Position numbers and translations under genes: made by a program. The notes under the pieces are model-generated. The model had not been told where the DNA came from. It worked only from the letters and a program-made list of their open reading frames with translations, and ran no database searches. DNA of 64,000 bases from Mesobacillus jeotgali (GTDB lineage Bacteria > Bacillota > Bacilli > Bacillales > Cytobacillaceae), in contig NZ_FVZC01000009.1 in the NCBI RefSeq assembly GCF_900166585.1, positions 1,116,001 to 1,180,000 of the forward strand, read 5' to 3'. Position 1 is the first letter of the stretch; every line of letters starts with the position of its first letter. Positions 16,923 to 25,098 of the stretch are shown here, in pieces.

Positions 16923-17861
16923 TCAGAAGGCTATGCAGCCATGCGGTAATACAGCGTGAACACCTTTAATACCGTTTACTACTTGTGTCACTCTGAGATC
17001 CACTGTGACACTGGCCAATGCGAGGGCTTCCGTTCGTTTGGTTTGATGAAGCACGCTGATTAATTCAACCATTTCGTCAAGTGCTTGAGCAGCTGCTTGA
17101 TTTAAATCTTCATTAAAACCGAATGTAATCCATCCATCCGGTGTCTTAGCCCTGGGCATAGTCAGCTGCATATCTTCTCTTACAGTTAACGTAATATCGA
17201 TCAAATCCATCGGGCACTCAATTGCTGTGCCGGAAACTTCACCGTCACCCTGTGCTGCATGACCGTCTCCGATTGAGAATAAAGCTCCCTCTACAGAAAT
17301 CGGCAGATATAATGTGCTGCCTCTTTTTAACTCTTTGCAATCAATGTTGCCTCCACAATATCGGGGAGGAGAGGTGTGGTGCACGCCAGGTTCTTCAGGA
17401 GCGACACCCATTAGGCCGACAAACGGATTTAGCGGGACATGTACTGGACGTTTTCCTACCTCAGTTCTAGCGGTCATCGTATCATGATTAAGCTCCCAGT
17501 CAAGGCGGATTCTCTCTGATCCCGTAAGGCCGAGTGTGTCATTTTGCCAGCTCTTTTTGCCCCCGGCCCAGTTCGTTCCATACCAGCCTGGGACAACATC
17601 ATTCAGTTTTACCTCAAGCACCGTCCCCGGCTTCGCCCCTTTAACTTCAATCGGTCCAATCATCGGATGAAGGGGAGTATCTTCATTAACAGCAGACTTA
17701 AAAAACTCTCTATCAATTCCTTTGGATGGTGAATAACCCCATTCAATATCTGGTGTCTGCAATCGGATTGAGTCACCGGAACTGACTGTGAGTACTGGCT
17801 TATATTCATTGTTAAAAGAACCATGAAGGTTTTCCGTTTTTAATTCGAGTGTGTGGATCAT
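16923..17861 (-). CDS. Acetamidase/formamidase family protein
   Basis: 312 residues spanning the whole FmdA_AmdA fold. Typical segments are GPIEVKGAKPGTVLEV, the GTNWAGG loop, GVAPEEPGVHHTSPP, GGNIDCKEL and the IGDGHAAQGDGEVSGTA motif with the conserved acidic and His residues. The family hydrolyses short amides, releasing ammonia plus formate or acetate. It begins 12 bp after a frameshifted EamA exporter gene on the same strand, so the two form an operon. The start ATG has AAGGAG. Confidence 0.85.
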   Translation of the reverse strand: MIHTLELKTENLHGSFNNEYKPVLTVSSGDSIRLQTPDIEWGYSPSKGIDREFFKSAVNEDTPLHPMIGPIEVKGAKPGTVLEVKLNDVVPGWYGTNWAGGKKSWQNDTLGLTGSERIRLDWELNHDTMTARTEVGKRPVHVPLNPFVGLMGVAPEEPGVHHTSPPRYCGGNIDCKELKRGSTLYLPISVEGALFSIGDGHAAQGDGEVSGTAIECPMDLIDITLTVREDMQLTMPRAKTPDGWITFGFNEDLNQAAAQALDEMVELISVLHQTKRTEALALASVTVDLRVTQVVNGIKGVHAVLPHGCIAF

Positions 17862-17873
17862 GTTTAAAACTCC

Positions 17874-18804
17874 TTAAGCAATTTTATTTTTTGCGAGTTT
17901 TGGCTTTCTTTTAAATAGCTTCGGATTCGTTCCGATATATACTCCAGTTAAAACAAGGGTGGCACCGATTGCATGTCCGGCCGTGAATGTCTCACCTAAA
18001 AACAATGTGGCCATAAATACTGCAGATACCGGCATCACATTGATGAAGATAGAAGCTTTCGCGGCACCGACTTCTTTAATCCCGTTATAATACATTACGA
18101 AAGAAACAACTGTTACCAATACACTCATATGGATTATGGCAAGCCATGTAGTGCCAGGTGCGTGCTGAACATCCTGCCAGGACGTTTCTGCAAATGCGAA
18201 CGGAAGCAAGAAGAGAGTCCCGAACGCCACTGCATATGTAGTCGACTCAACAGAACTGAACTTTTTCAGGACGATTTTTCCGACCACACTGTAAAGCGCC
18301 CAGCTCACGACCGCGCCCATCAGGACGAAATCAATCGGCTCAAACCCTAATTGGAATAAGTTCATCAGGTTCCCATCGGTTATTACATAAAAGGCACCTG
18401 AAAGGGCGATCGCCATTCCAATCAAGTTGTTGCGTGTAATGGTTTCTTTTAAAAATAACGCTGATAAAAGTACGATCAACACCGGATTAGAGGCGATGAA
18501 CAGAGAGCTTTTAATAACTGGTGCATGCTTGCTTGCCAGGAAAAAGAAGATATTGTAGAAGGCGATTCCTGTCAGGCCCAGGACAGCAAATAAGGCGTAA
18601 TCCTTCATGGTTGGTTTCTGGAGATTTTTCTCCATTAAGTACATTAACGGAAATAGGAGGATGGCTGCACCGAAAAAACGAAAAAAAAGCAACAGTTGCA
18701 GGTTCGAAGCTTTGGACCGCATATTTACCGGCGATAAACGCACTCCCCCAAGTTGATGTGGCAAAGGTCAACATTCCATATGTAAGCCATAATTTTTTGT
18801 TCAT
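17874..18804 (-). pseudogene. EamA/DMT-family transporter, frameshifted in a homopolymer
   Basis: Starting at ATG 18804 the protein reads MNKKLWLTYGMLTFATS and continues to PATVAFF, where the frame is lost. The reading resumes one frame over as RFFGAAILLFPLMYLMEK and continues through the rest of a ten-helix DMT (EamA) exporter to 17874. The break coincides with a run of eight A (plus strand, about 18681-18688); seven would restore one frame of about 309 residues. It could be a real mutation, a phase-variable tract or a sequencing error. Two EamA repeats are otherwise intact, and the formamidase gene follows. Confidence 0.75.
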
Positions 18805-18996
18805 TGAATTCCCTTCATTCTTTTAAATTATTTAAATAGTATTGTAGCGTTCTTTTTCGATAAGCGAAATAAAAATTTAGTAAGTACTGAAATTTTTTTA
18901 AGCTGAATAGTCAAAAGTCATATAGAATACTATCTTTTTCTATGCTATATACATAAAATAACTGCTTTTTTCATTTGTAAATATACCAATTTTTGG

Positions 18997-19051
18997 ACCG
19001 TACTGTTAAAATCATGAGTAAGGGAGGATATTGAATTTTAAAAAGTACGGT
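18997..19051 (+). repeat. Long imperfect inverted repeat enclosing a ribosome binding site
   Basis: ACCGTACT then TTAAAAT pairs with ATTTTAA then AGTACGGT across about 22 nt that contain AAGGGAGG and a TTG followed by seven codons. It lies in the 435-bp gap between the EamA gene and the PfkB kinase gene. It may be a leader structure or a relic; otherwise the gap shows only the operator at 19157. Confidence 0.35.
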
Positions 19052-19156
19052 TAGAAAATTATAAGGTATTTTTTCGTTTTTAATCATATTTTTTAGCTAT
19101 TCATAGTGAAACAAATGTTAAGTTCCATTTGGTAACTTGTATGTCATTTTTTTATT

Positions 19157-19172
19157 GCGCAACCGATTGCGC
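19157..19172. promoter_or_regulatory. LacI-family type operator upstream of the PfkB kinase gene
   Basis: A perfect palindrome GCGCAACCGATTGCGC apart from its central 4 bp, the form bound by LacI/GalR regulators such as RbsR or PurR-type proteins. It lies 68 bp before the start codon at 19240. Confidence 0.5.
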
Positions 19173-19239
19173 TTCTTTCAATCCTAAATAAAATCGTTGG
19201 TCAGGCAGTTCAGAACTGAAAAATTAGGAGGAAAATAAC

Positions 19240-20130
19240 ATGAAAAAAGTTCTTGTAATTGGGGGTACTACATTCGATACTGTCATCCATCTGGAAAAAC
19301 TGCCAAATCCGGAGCCCCAAACGATTCACTATGCAGCTTTTACTGAGACTTTGGGTTCTACTGGGGCTGGAAAGGCCTTGAACCTTTCAAAGCTTAAAGT
19401 ACCAACGACGCTTCATTCCATAATCGGAAATGATGAATATGGTGCAAAGATTCGAAAGAAACTAGATGAAAATGAAGTAGATTTTGTATACGACCACGAC
19501 CCGAAAGGAACGGAAAGGCACGTTAACTTGATGAGTGAAGAAGGTGAGCGGATTTCAATCTTTCTGACTCAATCCTCGGCGGACTTGCATCTTAACTTAC
19601 ACAGACTAGAGCAGTTAATAAAAGACGCTGATTTAGTTGTTCTGAACATCATCGCTTATACAAAGCAGTTGATTCCTTTGATAAAAAAATACAATAAACC
19701 TGTATGGACCGATTTACACGACTATAACCCCGGCAATCCTTATCACGATGAATTTATCGACATTGCAGACTATATTTTTGTCAGCTCTGACAATATGCCG
19801 GATTATAAAGGAACAATGGAAAAGTGGATTGCCATGGGCAAAGAATTAGTAGTTTGCACTCATGGAAAAAAAGGATCGACGGCTTTGAAAAAAAATCAAA
19901 AATGGATAGAAACCCCGATTATTGGCCAGTATCAGTACAAAGATGCAAATGGAGCAGGTGACAGCTTTTTTTCTGGTTTCTTGTTTGGATATTTAAAGGG
20001 AAAATCAACAGAGGAGTCTCTTAAGCTGGGAACAATTTGTGCAGGACTGTGTATTACATCCGATGAGTTGGCATACGAAGAATTAAATCCACATTTAGTT
20101 GAGATGGAATACAGGAAATATTTCGGTTAA
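19240..20130 (+). CDS. PfkB family carbohydrate kinase (ribokinase-like)
   Basis: 296 residues. The N-terminal GGTTFDTVIHL strand and the STGAGKALNLSKL motif match PfkB signature 1 and the C-terminal DANGAGDSFFSGFL matches signature 2, with the catalytic Asp in GAGD. The enzyme phosphorylates a sugar or nucleoside with ATP; which one cannot be told. AGGAGG precedes ATG. A LacI-type operator upstream suggests induction by a sugar. No transporter gene is adjacent. Confidence 0.85.
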   Translation: MKKVLVIGGTTFDTVIHLEKLPNPEPQTIHYAAFTETLGSTGAGKALNLSKLKVPTTLHSIIGNDEYGAKIRKKLDENEVDFVYDHDPKGTERHVNLMSEEGERISIFLTQSSADLHLNLHRLEQLIKDADLVVLNIIAYTKQLIPLIKKYNKPVWTDLHDYNPGNPYHDEFIDIADYIFVSSDNMPDYKGTMEKWIAMGKELVVCTHGKKGSTALKKNQKWIETPIIGQYQYKDANGAGDSFFSGFLFGYLKGKSTEESLKLGTICAGLCITSDELAYEELNPHLVEMEYRKYFG

Positions 20131-20192
20131 ATTAAAGTGTTATGTTCCTTCGTATGGGGAAGAATATCTAAAACATACAAAGGAGTGAGAGA

Positions 20193-20456
20193 ATGTTTAT
20201 CGAGGGGAAAATCATCTCCGGTACCTTTGATCAATCTATAAACGAATTTTCTCTGCAGCGTGTAAAAACCTTTGAAACACAATCCATTTTTAAAGAATGC
20301 CAGATGGAATCCGTTTATAATTATTTAAAAAAACACGAAAAAGACCCCGACGGACAAATCATCACACTTTATGATCAGATGCCTGTAAGGCTGACCCAAG
20401 CGGAAATCAATCACTTGCTTACAGATCTAGAACGGGTAAAGTCACTGTATCATTGA
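20193..20456 (+). CDS. Uncharacterised 87-residue protein
   Basis: A small soluble protein (MFIEGKIISGTFDQS to VKSLYH) with no motif I know. AAAGGAGTG precedes ATG. It follows the kinase gene after about 60 bp and may share its transcript. A hairpin with T-rich tail lies downstream. Confidence 0.55.
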   Translation: MFIEGKIISGTFDQSINEFSLQRVKTFETQSIFKECQMESVYNYLKKHEKDPDGQIITLYDQMPVRLTQAEINHLLTDLERVKSLYH

Positions 20457-20551
20457 AAAGCAGCTCTTTTTATTAAAAGGTAAGACTTTTCCCAAATGGT
20501 TAAATGGCAATGTAAAAGCAAACATTGTGGAATGTTATATTTTTAATGGTA

Positions 20552-20588
20552 GACCAATTTGCTATGTCGGCGATTGGTCCTTTTGTTT
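20552..20588 (+). terminator. Probable terminator
   Basis: GACCAAT / ATTGGTC stem with a 14-nt loop, followed by CTTTTGTTTT. Confidence 0.55.
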
Positions 20589-20710
20589 TGCCTGTACATG
20601 TACAAACCATTTATAAATAGAAGGAATTTCGAAACTTTTTGTGGAATTTCTTATGGAACGAAAGAAGCCGGTAAGCTTAATACAGAAAGCTCACCATGGG
20701 AGGATAGTTT

Positions 20711-21121
20711 ATGGGAATCTTCTCTCTAATAAAGCCATTAACTAAGTATGAGGATTATGTGTATAGAGCTGGAACATATGAAAGCTGGTTTTTAAAGAAA
20801 AAAGCTATACAAGTGATGAGGCTTGCCACAGAGCAAAATTTTAGCAAGGAAGAAATATCAAGTGGTCTAATTTATCTGGGGCTTTTATATTCCTCGTCTA
20901 AAGAATATCGAGAGGCATCAGACTGTTTTAATAAAGCTTTAGAATTAGTGAAAAACCAAAACTTTAATTACAGCGGAAACTTTAAGAAGATAATTCAAAC
21001 CTTTATCAAAAATGGAGAACATCAAAAGGCAGAATATTGGCTGGCTCATCTGCTTCAACGCCAAAATTATGATGAAAATTTCAAAAAGATGGCTGCACTC
21101 TCAAAAAAGTTCACCCAGTAA
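20711..21121 (+). CDS. TPR-like protein, 136 residues
   Basis: Mostly helical. Residues 52-80 (GLIYLGLLYSSSKEYREAS) fit a tetratricopeptide repeat, and the following segment (KIIQTFIKNGEHQKAEYWLAHLL) looks like another. No enzymatic motif. GGGAGG precedes ATG. TPR proteins usually mediate protein-protein contacts; the partner is unknown. Confidence 0.6.
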   Translation: MGIFSLIKPLTKYEDYVYRAGTYESWFLKKKAIQVMRLATEQNFSKEEISSGLIYLGLLYSSSKEYREASDCFNKALELVKNQNFNYSGNFKKIIQTFIKNGEHQKAEYWLAHLLQRQNYDENFKKMAALSKKFTQ

Positions 21122-21309
21122 ATCTACTTCAGTTAACTGTTCTCGTTAGTTTAGGGATAATTTGTCTTTTTGGACCTTTAGCACATCTGAATTTTTTACT
21201 GTAAGTATGAATGAATTTGATTCTGAACGATAGAGGCATTCATTCTTGGGGTCTATTAAAAATAAGAAGGAAATAATTAAACTTGTGATAAATAACATTA
21301 AGGAGTGTG

Positions 21310-21405
21310 TTGATTCAGGAAGAATCAACCCATTTTGAAAAAGATGAGGGATTGTTAAATATTATAAATAATGGATATATCCGGTTACACAGGGGGAAGA
21401 AATGA
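21310..21405 (+). CDS. Possible 31-codon leader ORF overlapping the next gene
   Basis: TTG 21310 (or GTG 21307) follows AAGGAG and reads IQEESTHFEKDEGLL to IRLHRGKK; its TGA overlaps the ATG at 21402, the usual sign of translational coupling. The start also lies in a perfect 8-bp hairpin (21309-21329, GTTGATTC and complement). It may instead be the tail of a decayed gene, as another short frame ends nearby. Confidence 0.3.
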   Translation: MIQEESTHFEKDEGLLNIINNGYIRLHRGKK

Positions 21406-21674
21406 AATATGAGATATATGCAGTAATCATTTTAGTTATTGGATCCATAATTGCCATTTTGCGAAGTTATAATAAATCTAAGGAAACAAAGTTTAGGGTA
21501 TGGGGATCAGCTACAATGCTCTTATTTGCACCTATACTTTCTTGGTTAGTCGGCAGTCTTTATGGTGTGATTGAAGGAAGTGGATTTGCGATGATAGGGG
21601 TTTTAATCATCCTGTTTCCAATCCTTTTCATTTTAGGATTTGTTCTCTACTGGATAGGCGGCAACGAGAATTAA
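21402..21674 (+). CDS. Small membrane protein, 90 residues
   Basis: Three hydrophobic helices (about residues 4-22, 36-55 and 61-84) and a basic loop after the first. No family recognised. GGGGAAGA precedes ATG. It overlaps the end of a possible leader ORF by 4 bp. Confidence 0.6.
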   Translation: MKYEIYAVIILVIGSIIAILRSYNKSKETKFRVWGSATMLLFAPILSWLVGSLYGVIEGSGFAMIGVLIILFPILFILGFVLYWIGGNEN

Positions 21675-21738
21675 AAAGGATGGTATGAAAATAGTTAATT
21701 AAAATACTATTGTTTTGATTTAGATAAAGTAGGATTTA

Positions 21739-21879
21739 ATGTATAGGTTTTTGAACATTTTTATACTTTTTCTTCTACTAACTTTTGCGTTGATTTTAGA
21801 AGGATTAACCGCCTATTTTGCTGAAACCTTATTTTATATGCGAAGCAGCATTCCTATAATGAAGCAATATTACGATTAA
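21739..21879 (+). CDS. Very small membrane protein (46 residues)
   Basis: MYRFLNIFILFLLLTFALIL forms one hydrophobic helix followed by a polar tail ending KQYYD. A weak AGGA lies upstream of ATG. It may belong with the preceding membrane protein gene. Confidence 0.45.
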   Translation: MYRFLNIFILFLLLTFALILEGLTAYFAETLFYMRSSIPIMKQYYD

Positions 21880-21922
21880 AATAGAAGCTATAACTCAATG
21901 ATATATTTTCGGGAGGAATCAA

Positions 21923-22414
21923 ATGCAATTATTGATTGAAGAGTACAGTCGAGGCTATGAAATGTTAAGGGAATCCATTAAAGGATTATCTGAGGAAGAG
22001 ATTAGGTTCAAACCAGGAAAGGATAAATGGAGTATACATCAGGTAATTATACATATTACAGATTCTGAATTGGTGTCTACTTATAGACTTAAAAAAGTTT
22101 TGTCCGAACCTGAACCACTTTTAACCTCGACTGATCAGGATGCCTGGGCAAATTCATTGAATTATGAGCAATTGGATCGTGAGCAATACTTCCTCCTTTT
22201 TAAATTACTTCGCACCAGTATGCTTCCTATTCTCCTAAATTTAACAACAGAACAACTTGAGAGAGGTGGAGTGTATGCAGATGCTGGACGATTCACATTC
22301 AAAGAATTATTGGAATACCGTATCCAACATATACGAGGACACCTTAACCAAATTGAAAAACTGAAAAAGTCTTTCGGGAGTGCAATGTCAAAAGATTATT
22401 TTAACCCTAAATAG
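21923..22414 (+). CDS. DinB family protein
   Basis: 163 residues, second DinB/YfiT-like four-helix protein in the window but only distantly similar to the one at 14614. Key His positions are at HQVIIHITDSE and the C-terminal RIQHIRGHLNQIE, typical of the metal-binding triad. The phrase FKPGKDKWSIHQV is characteristic of the DinB_2 subfamily. Substrate unknown. GGGAGG precedes ATG. Confidence 0.8.
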   Translation: MQLLIEEYSRGYEMLRESIKGLSEEEIRFKPGKDKWSIHQVIIHITDSELVSTYRLKKVLSEPEPLLTSTDQDAWANSLNYEQLDREQYFLLFKLLRTSMLPILLNLTTEQLERGGVYADAGRFTFKELLEYRIQHIRGHLNQIEKLKKSFGSAMSKDYFNPK

Positions 22415-22679
22415 AGTTTATTAGTATAAATATCTGTATATCAATAAAAATGGGCAATCATTTTCATCCGCATTTTGATGACTAATTTTTCTGAAATACC
22501 GTAATTTTGTGACAGGTAACCCTGTTACCCAGATCTGCTTTTTTATACCGAAAATACCTATAGTTAGCGTAACAGGAATAAAGTTAATATTCTCGAATAG
22601 GTAAGGAGGGAATATTGTAGACCATACACATATTTGAGTTGGCGAGGTCTGTTTGGAACGGTTATGAAAAGGAGGAAGG

Positions 22680-23111
22680 ATTATCAAAGCAACATTAAAA
22701 CCAATTATCGGTGGCCTGACATCAGGTATCGTGCTTGGCATGTTTCTAAGAATCATTCAATCTATAACAAACCTAAAAGTGTATACCTTGTTGCTCAATG
22801 TTGATTACGTGCCAATTCTTAAAGATATGCATTTGCCCGAAATAGTTGAGTTTGGTTTGCATCTTGTGATATCAGTAATTCTTGCTTTCGGAGTAAACCT
22901 TTACATATTCAAGGAGGAGCTGCAGAAAGAAAAAATCCCTGGTTTTGTAATTAAAATTGGACTGGTTGTTGGGTTGCTTCTATACCCAACGACGCTTCTT
23001 TCTGACAAGACACCGGAAATCACCAGTTCCTTTTCTTTGCTTTTCTGGATGGCTGGCCATGGTCTTTATGGTGCGGTACTAGGGAAGTTGTTGGTTTATG
23101 ACAAGCGGTAA
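22680..23111 (+). CDS. Membrane protein with apparent non-AUG start
   Basis: The frame is open from 22668 and codes for IIKATLKPIIGGLTSGIVLG, then VYTLLLNVDYVPIL and four hydrophobic helices in all. A perfect AAGGAGG at 22669-22675 is followed by ATT 22680 and ATC 22683, not ATG, GTG or TTG. The first standard start (GTG 22731) lies in the middle of the first helix without a ribosome binding site. So translation either begins at ATT/ATC, as in infC, or the start codon has mutated. Function unknown. Confidence 0.6.
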   Translation: MIKATLKPIIGGLTSGIVLGMFLRIIQSITNLKVYTLLLNVDYVPILKDMHLPEIVEFGLHLVISVILAFGVNLYIFKEELQKEKIPGFVIKIGLVVGLLLYPTTLLSDKTPEITSSFSLLFWMAGHGLYGAVLGKLLVYDKR

Positions 23112-23128
23112 CTGGATTAGAAACAAAG

Positions 23129-23162
23129 ATTGCCAGGAGTTTATTCTCCTGGCAATTGTTTT
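23129..23162 (+). terminator. Terminator after the 22680 gene
   Basis: ATTGCCAGGAG with a perfect complement, 6-nt loop, then TGTTTT. Confidence 0.8.
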
Positions 23163-23168
23163 ATGGTG

Positions 23169-24785
23169 TTATTTTTTATGGAAGGTGAATGTATTTTTAC
23201 CGGCCCGTTTTGAAGCGTATAGAGCTTCGTCAGCGTAACTGATGACGGTAAATGGGTCGATATCATGCTGTGGCCATACGGCTCCACCAACACTGCATCC
23301 AACGCTTAGCTGTAACTCCTCGATTTTATAAGGCAAATTTATGTTGGTGATCAGCTTGTCAGCAATAGATTCAAACACAGGTTCTACCGATTGTTCTGGC
23401 GTGGCCAGCACCACAAGGAACTCATCACCGCCGAGCCTGAATATTTCATCCTCCTTACGGGTGCTTTCCTTGAGCCTGCTTGCCACTTTCTGGAGCAGCA
23501 AGTCTCCGGTATGATGCCCATGAGTATCATTTATTCTTTTAAAGCCATCTAAATCCAAATATAGAAAGGATAGGGAGTGACCTGCATTCTTCGCCTGTTT
23601 CATAAACTCATCCAATGCTACTCGATTGCCAAGGCCTGTTAAAAGATCCTGATGTGCGAGGGTTTCCATTTTTCCCAAATTGGATTCAGTCTGTATTAAA
23701 GAATCGACTAAATCCCTAAGTGAACCGGATAACAGTTCAAGGTCTTTAATTCCTTTGATATAAGGAATTGTCGTTTCATGACCCAATCTTAAGCTATGAG
23801 CAGCTCTTGATATTTTCCGCAAAGGATTAGTAATGAATCCGGCAACAAGCCAGCCTATCAATGCGAAGACAACAGCTATGATTGTACCAAGTTTGATGAT
23901 ATAGGATTTTAATTCATTAACAGGGGCAAAAGCATCTTCTGCGGGGATGCGGACTATGACTGTCCATCCTAGGCCTGAATAATCATGGTGGCCATCACCG
24001 ACTGCAAACCCTGTAAGATACTCTTTACCATCTGGCCATTTTTCCACGAGCCAGCTGTTAACACCTTTTCTCGCATTGTGAACACTTTCAAGATCCAGAG
24101 ATTTTCCCGTCAACCCCTTTGGTCCAAGGATGACAGTATCGTCAATACCACTCACGACAAAAACTTCTGCACCACTTAATTCATCCTTTAAGGGTTCGAC
24201 AATGTTATCTTTAACCTGCCTGGACCATTCCCAACTGAGGTGGGCAGCCAGCACTCCAGTGAAATTTCCATTTGCATCTGTTACAGGCTGGCTGATGTCA
24301 ACAAATTGCAAAGGCTCTCCAGACGGGTTTGGCAGCAGGTTTGCAAGGAGGACGGCTTTATGGACATCGCCAATAAAAGTTCCTTTTTGTCCTTCCTGAT
24401 AAACAGGGCGCTTCGATATATCAGCACCTAACAGGATTTGGTCTGTTGCCGCAACTACATTCCCAGCAGAGTCTGTAAGACCTATCCATGAAAATACGGG
24501 AATACTGGTCTTTAACTGGTCCAGTAAAGTTTGGGCTGATTTGAAATCTTCAGGAGATTTAATATCCTCTATCTGGCTTAGGACTTCAACTTCCCCAATC
24601 CTCGACCACATAAAAGAATCCAGCTTATTTGCCATATGATAGGCAGTAGTTGAAAGACTGTTCCCAATCTCTCTTTTAATGGTTGCACCTGAATGCTTGC
24701 TGATTGTTATACTCAAGAGCATTGTCAGCGTGATGATGATGACCGCAAAAAATAGAGCCATATAGGCTCGAATATTGATTTTCAT
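23169..24785 (-). CDS. Membrane sensor diguanylate cyclase (dCache-HAMP-GGDEF)
   Basis: 538 residues. TM1 lies at residues 8-28, an extracytoplasmic dCache-like sensor spans about 30-300 (GLTDSAGNVVAATD, then FVDISQPV), TM2 is near 307-328, a HAMP-like linker follows and a GGDEF domain ends the protein. The active-site motif is intact (RLGGDEF) and the RxxD inhibitory site is present (RKED, correctly placed before GGDEF), so it should make cyclic di-GMP with product inhibition. There is no EAL domain. ATG 24785 is preferred over an upstream GTG at 24827 because AAAGGG precedes it. Confidence 0.85.
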   Translation of the reverse strand: MKINIRAYMALFFAVIIITLTMLLSITISKHSGATIKREIGNSLSTTAYHMANKLDSFMWSRIGEVEVLSQIEDIKSPEDFKSAQTLLDQLKTSIPVFSWIGLTDSAGNVVAATDQILLGADISKRPVYQEGQKGTFIGDVHKAVLLANLLPNPSGEPLQFVDISQPVTDANGNFTGVLAAHLSWEWSRQVKDNIVEPLKDELSGAEVFVVSGIDDTVILGPKGLTGKSLDLESVHNARKGVNSWLVEKWPDGKEYLTGFAVGDGHHDYSGLGWTVIVRIPAEDAFAPVNELKSYIIKLGTIIAVVFALIGWLVAGFITNPLRKISRAAHSLRLGHETTIPYIKGIKDLELLSGSLRDLVDSLIQTESNLGKMETLAHQDLLTGLGNRVALDEFMKQAKNAGHSLSFLYLDLDGFKRINDTHGHHTGDLLLQKVASRLKESTRKEDEIFRLGGDEFLVVLATPEQSVEPVFESIADKLITNINLPYKIEELQLSVGCSVGGAVWPQHDIDPFTVISYADEALYASKRAGKNTFTFHKK

Positions 24786-24873
24786 AAAAAATAAACCCTT
24801 TCGCACTACAAAACTTTCAATCTCCACTTAATTATTTCGACAAATTTTTCAATGTTTTAATAGGATTTGTCTG

Positions 24874-25086
24874 TTATTTTTTCTGGAACCTCATCATAAC
24901 TGCCCTAAGGCACAATAGGAACAATATAGTAAAAGTTACTTTTACAATGGAGATATGATCAAGTAAGAGAGTATGTGTCATCCGATTTGATGAAAAAATT
25001 GACCACCAGACAGGATCAGAATAAAGTGTAGAGACTATGATCCAAAATAATAAAAATATAGAAATGAAAATTATATAAGCTATCAC
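24874..25086 (-). CDS. Small membrane protein, 70 residues
   Basis: Two hydrophobic helices, at residues 3-20 and 45-63, and a basic end (MMRFQKK). GTG 25086 has GAGGGTG upstream. It begins 12 bp after the M20 peptidase stop on the same strand and is probably co-transcribed with it. Confidence 0.5.
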   Translation of the reverse strand: MIAYIIFISIFLLFWIIVSTLYSDPVWWSIFSSNRMTHTLLLDHISIVKVTFTILFLLCLRAVMMRFQKK

Positions 25087-25098
25087 ATCTTCACCCTC

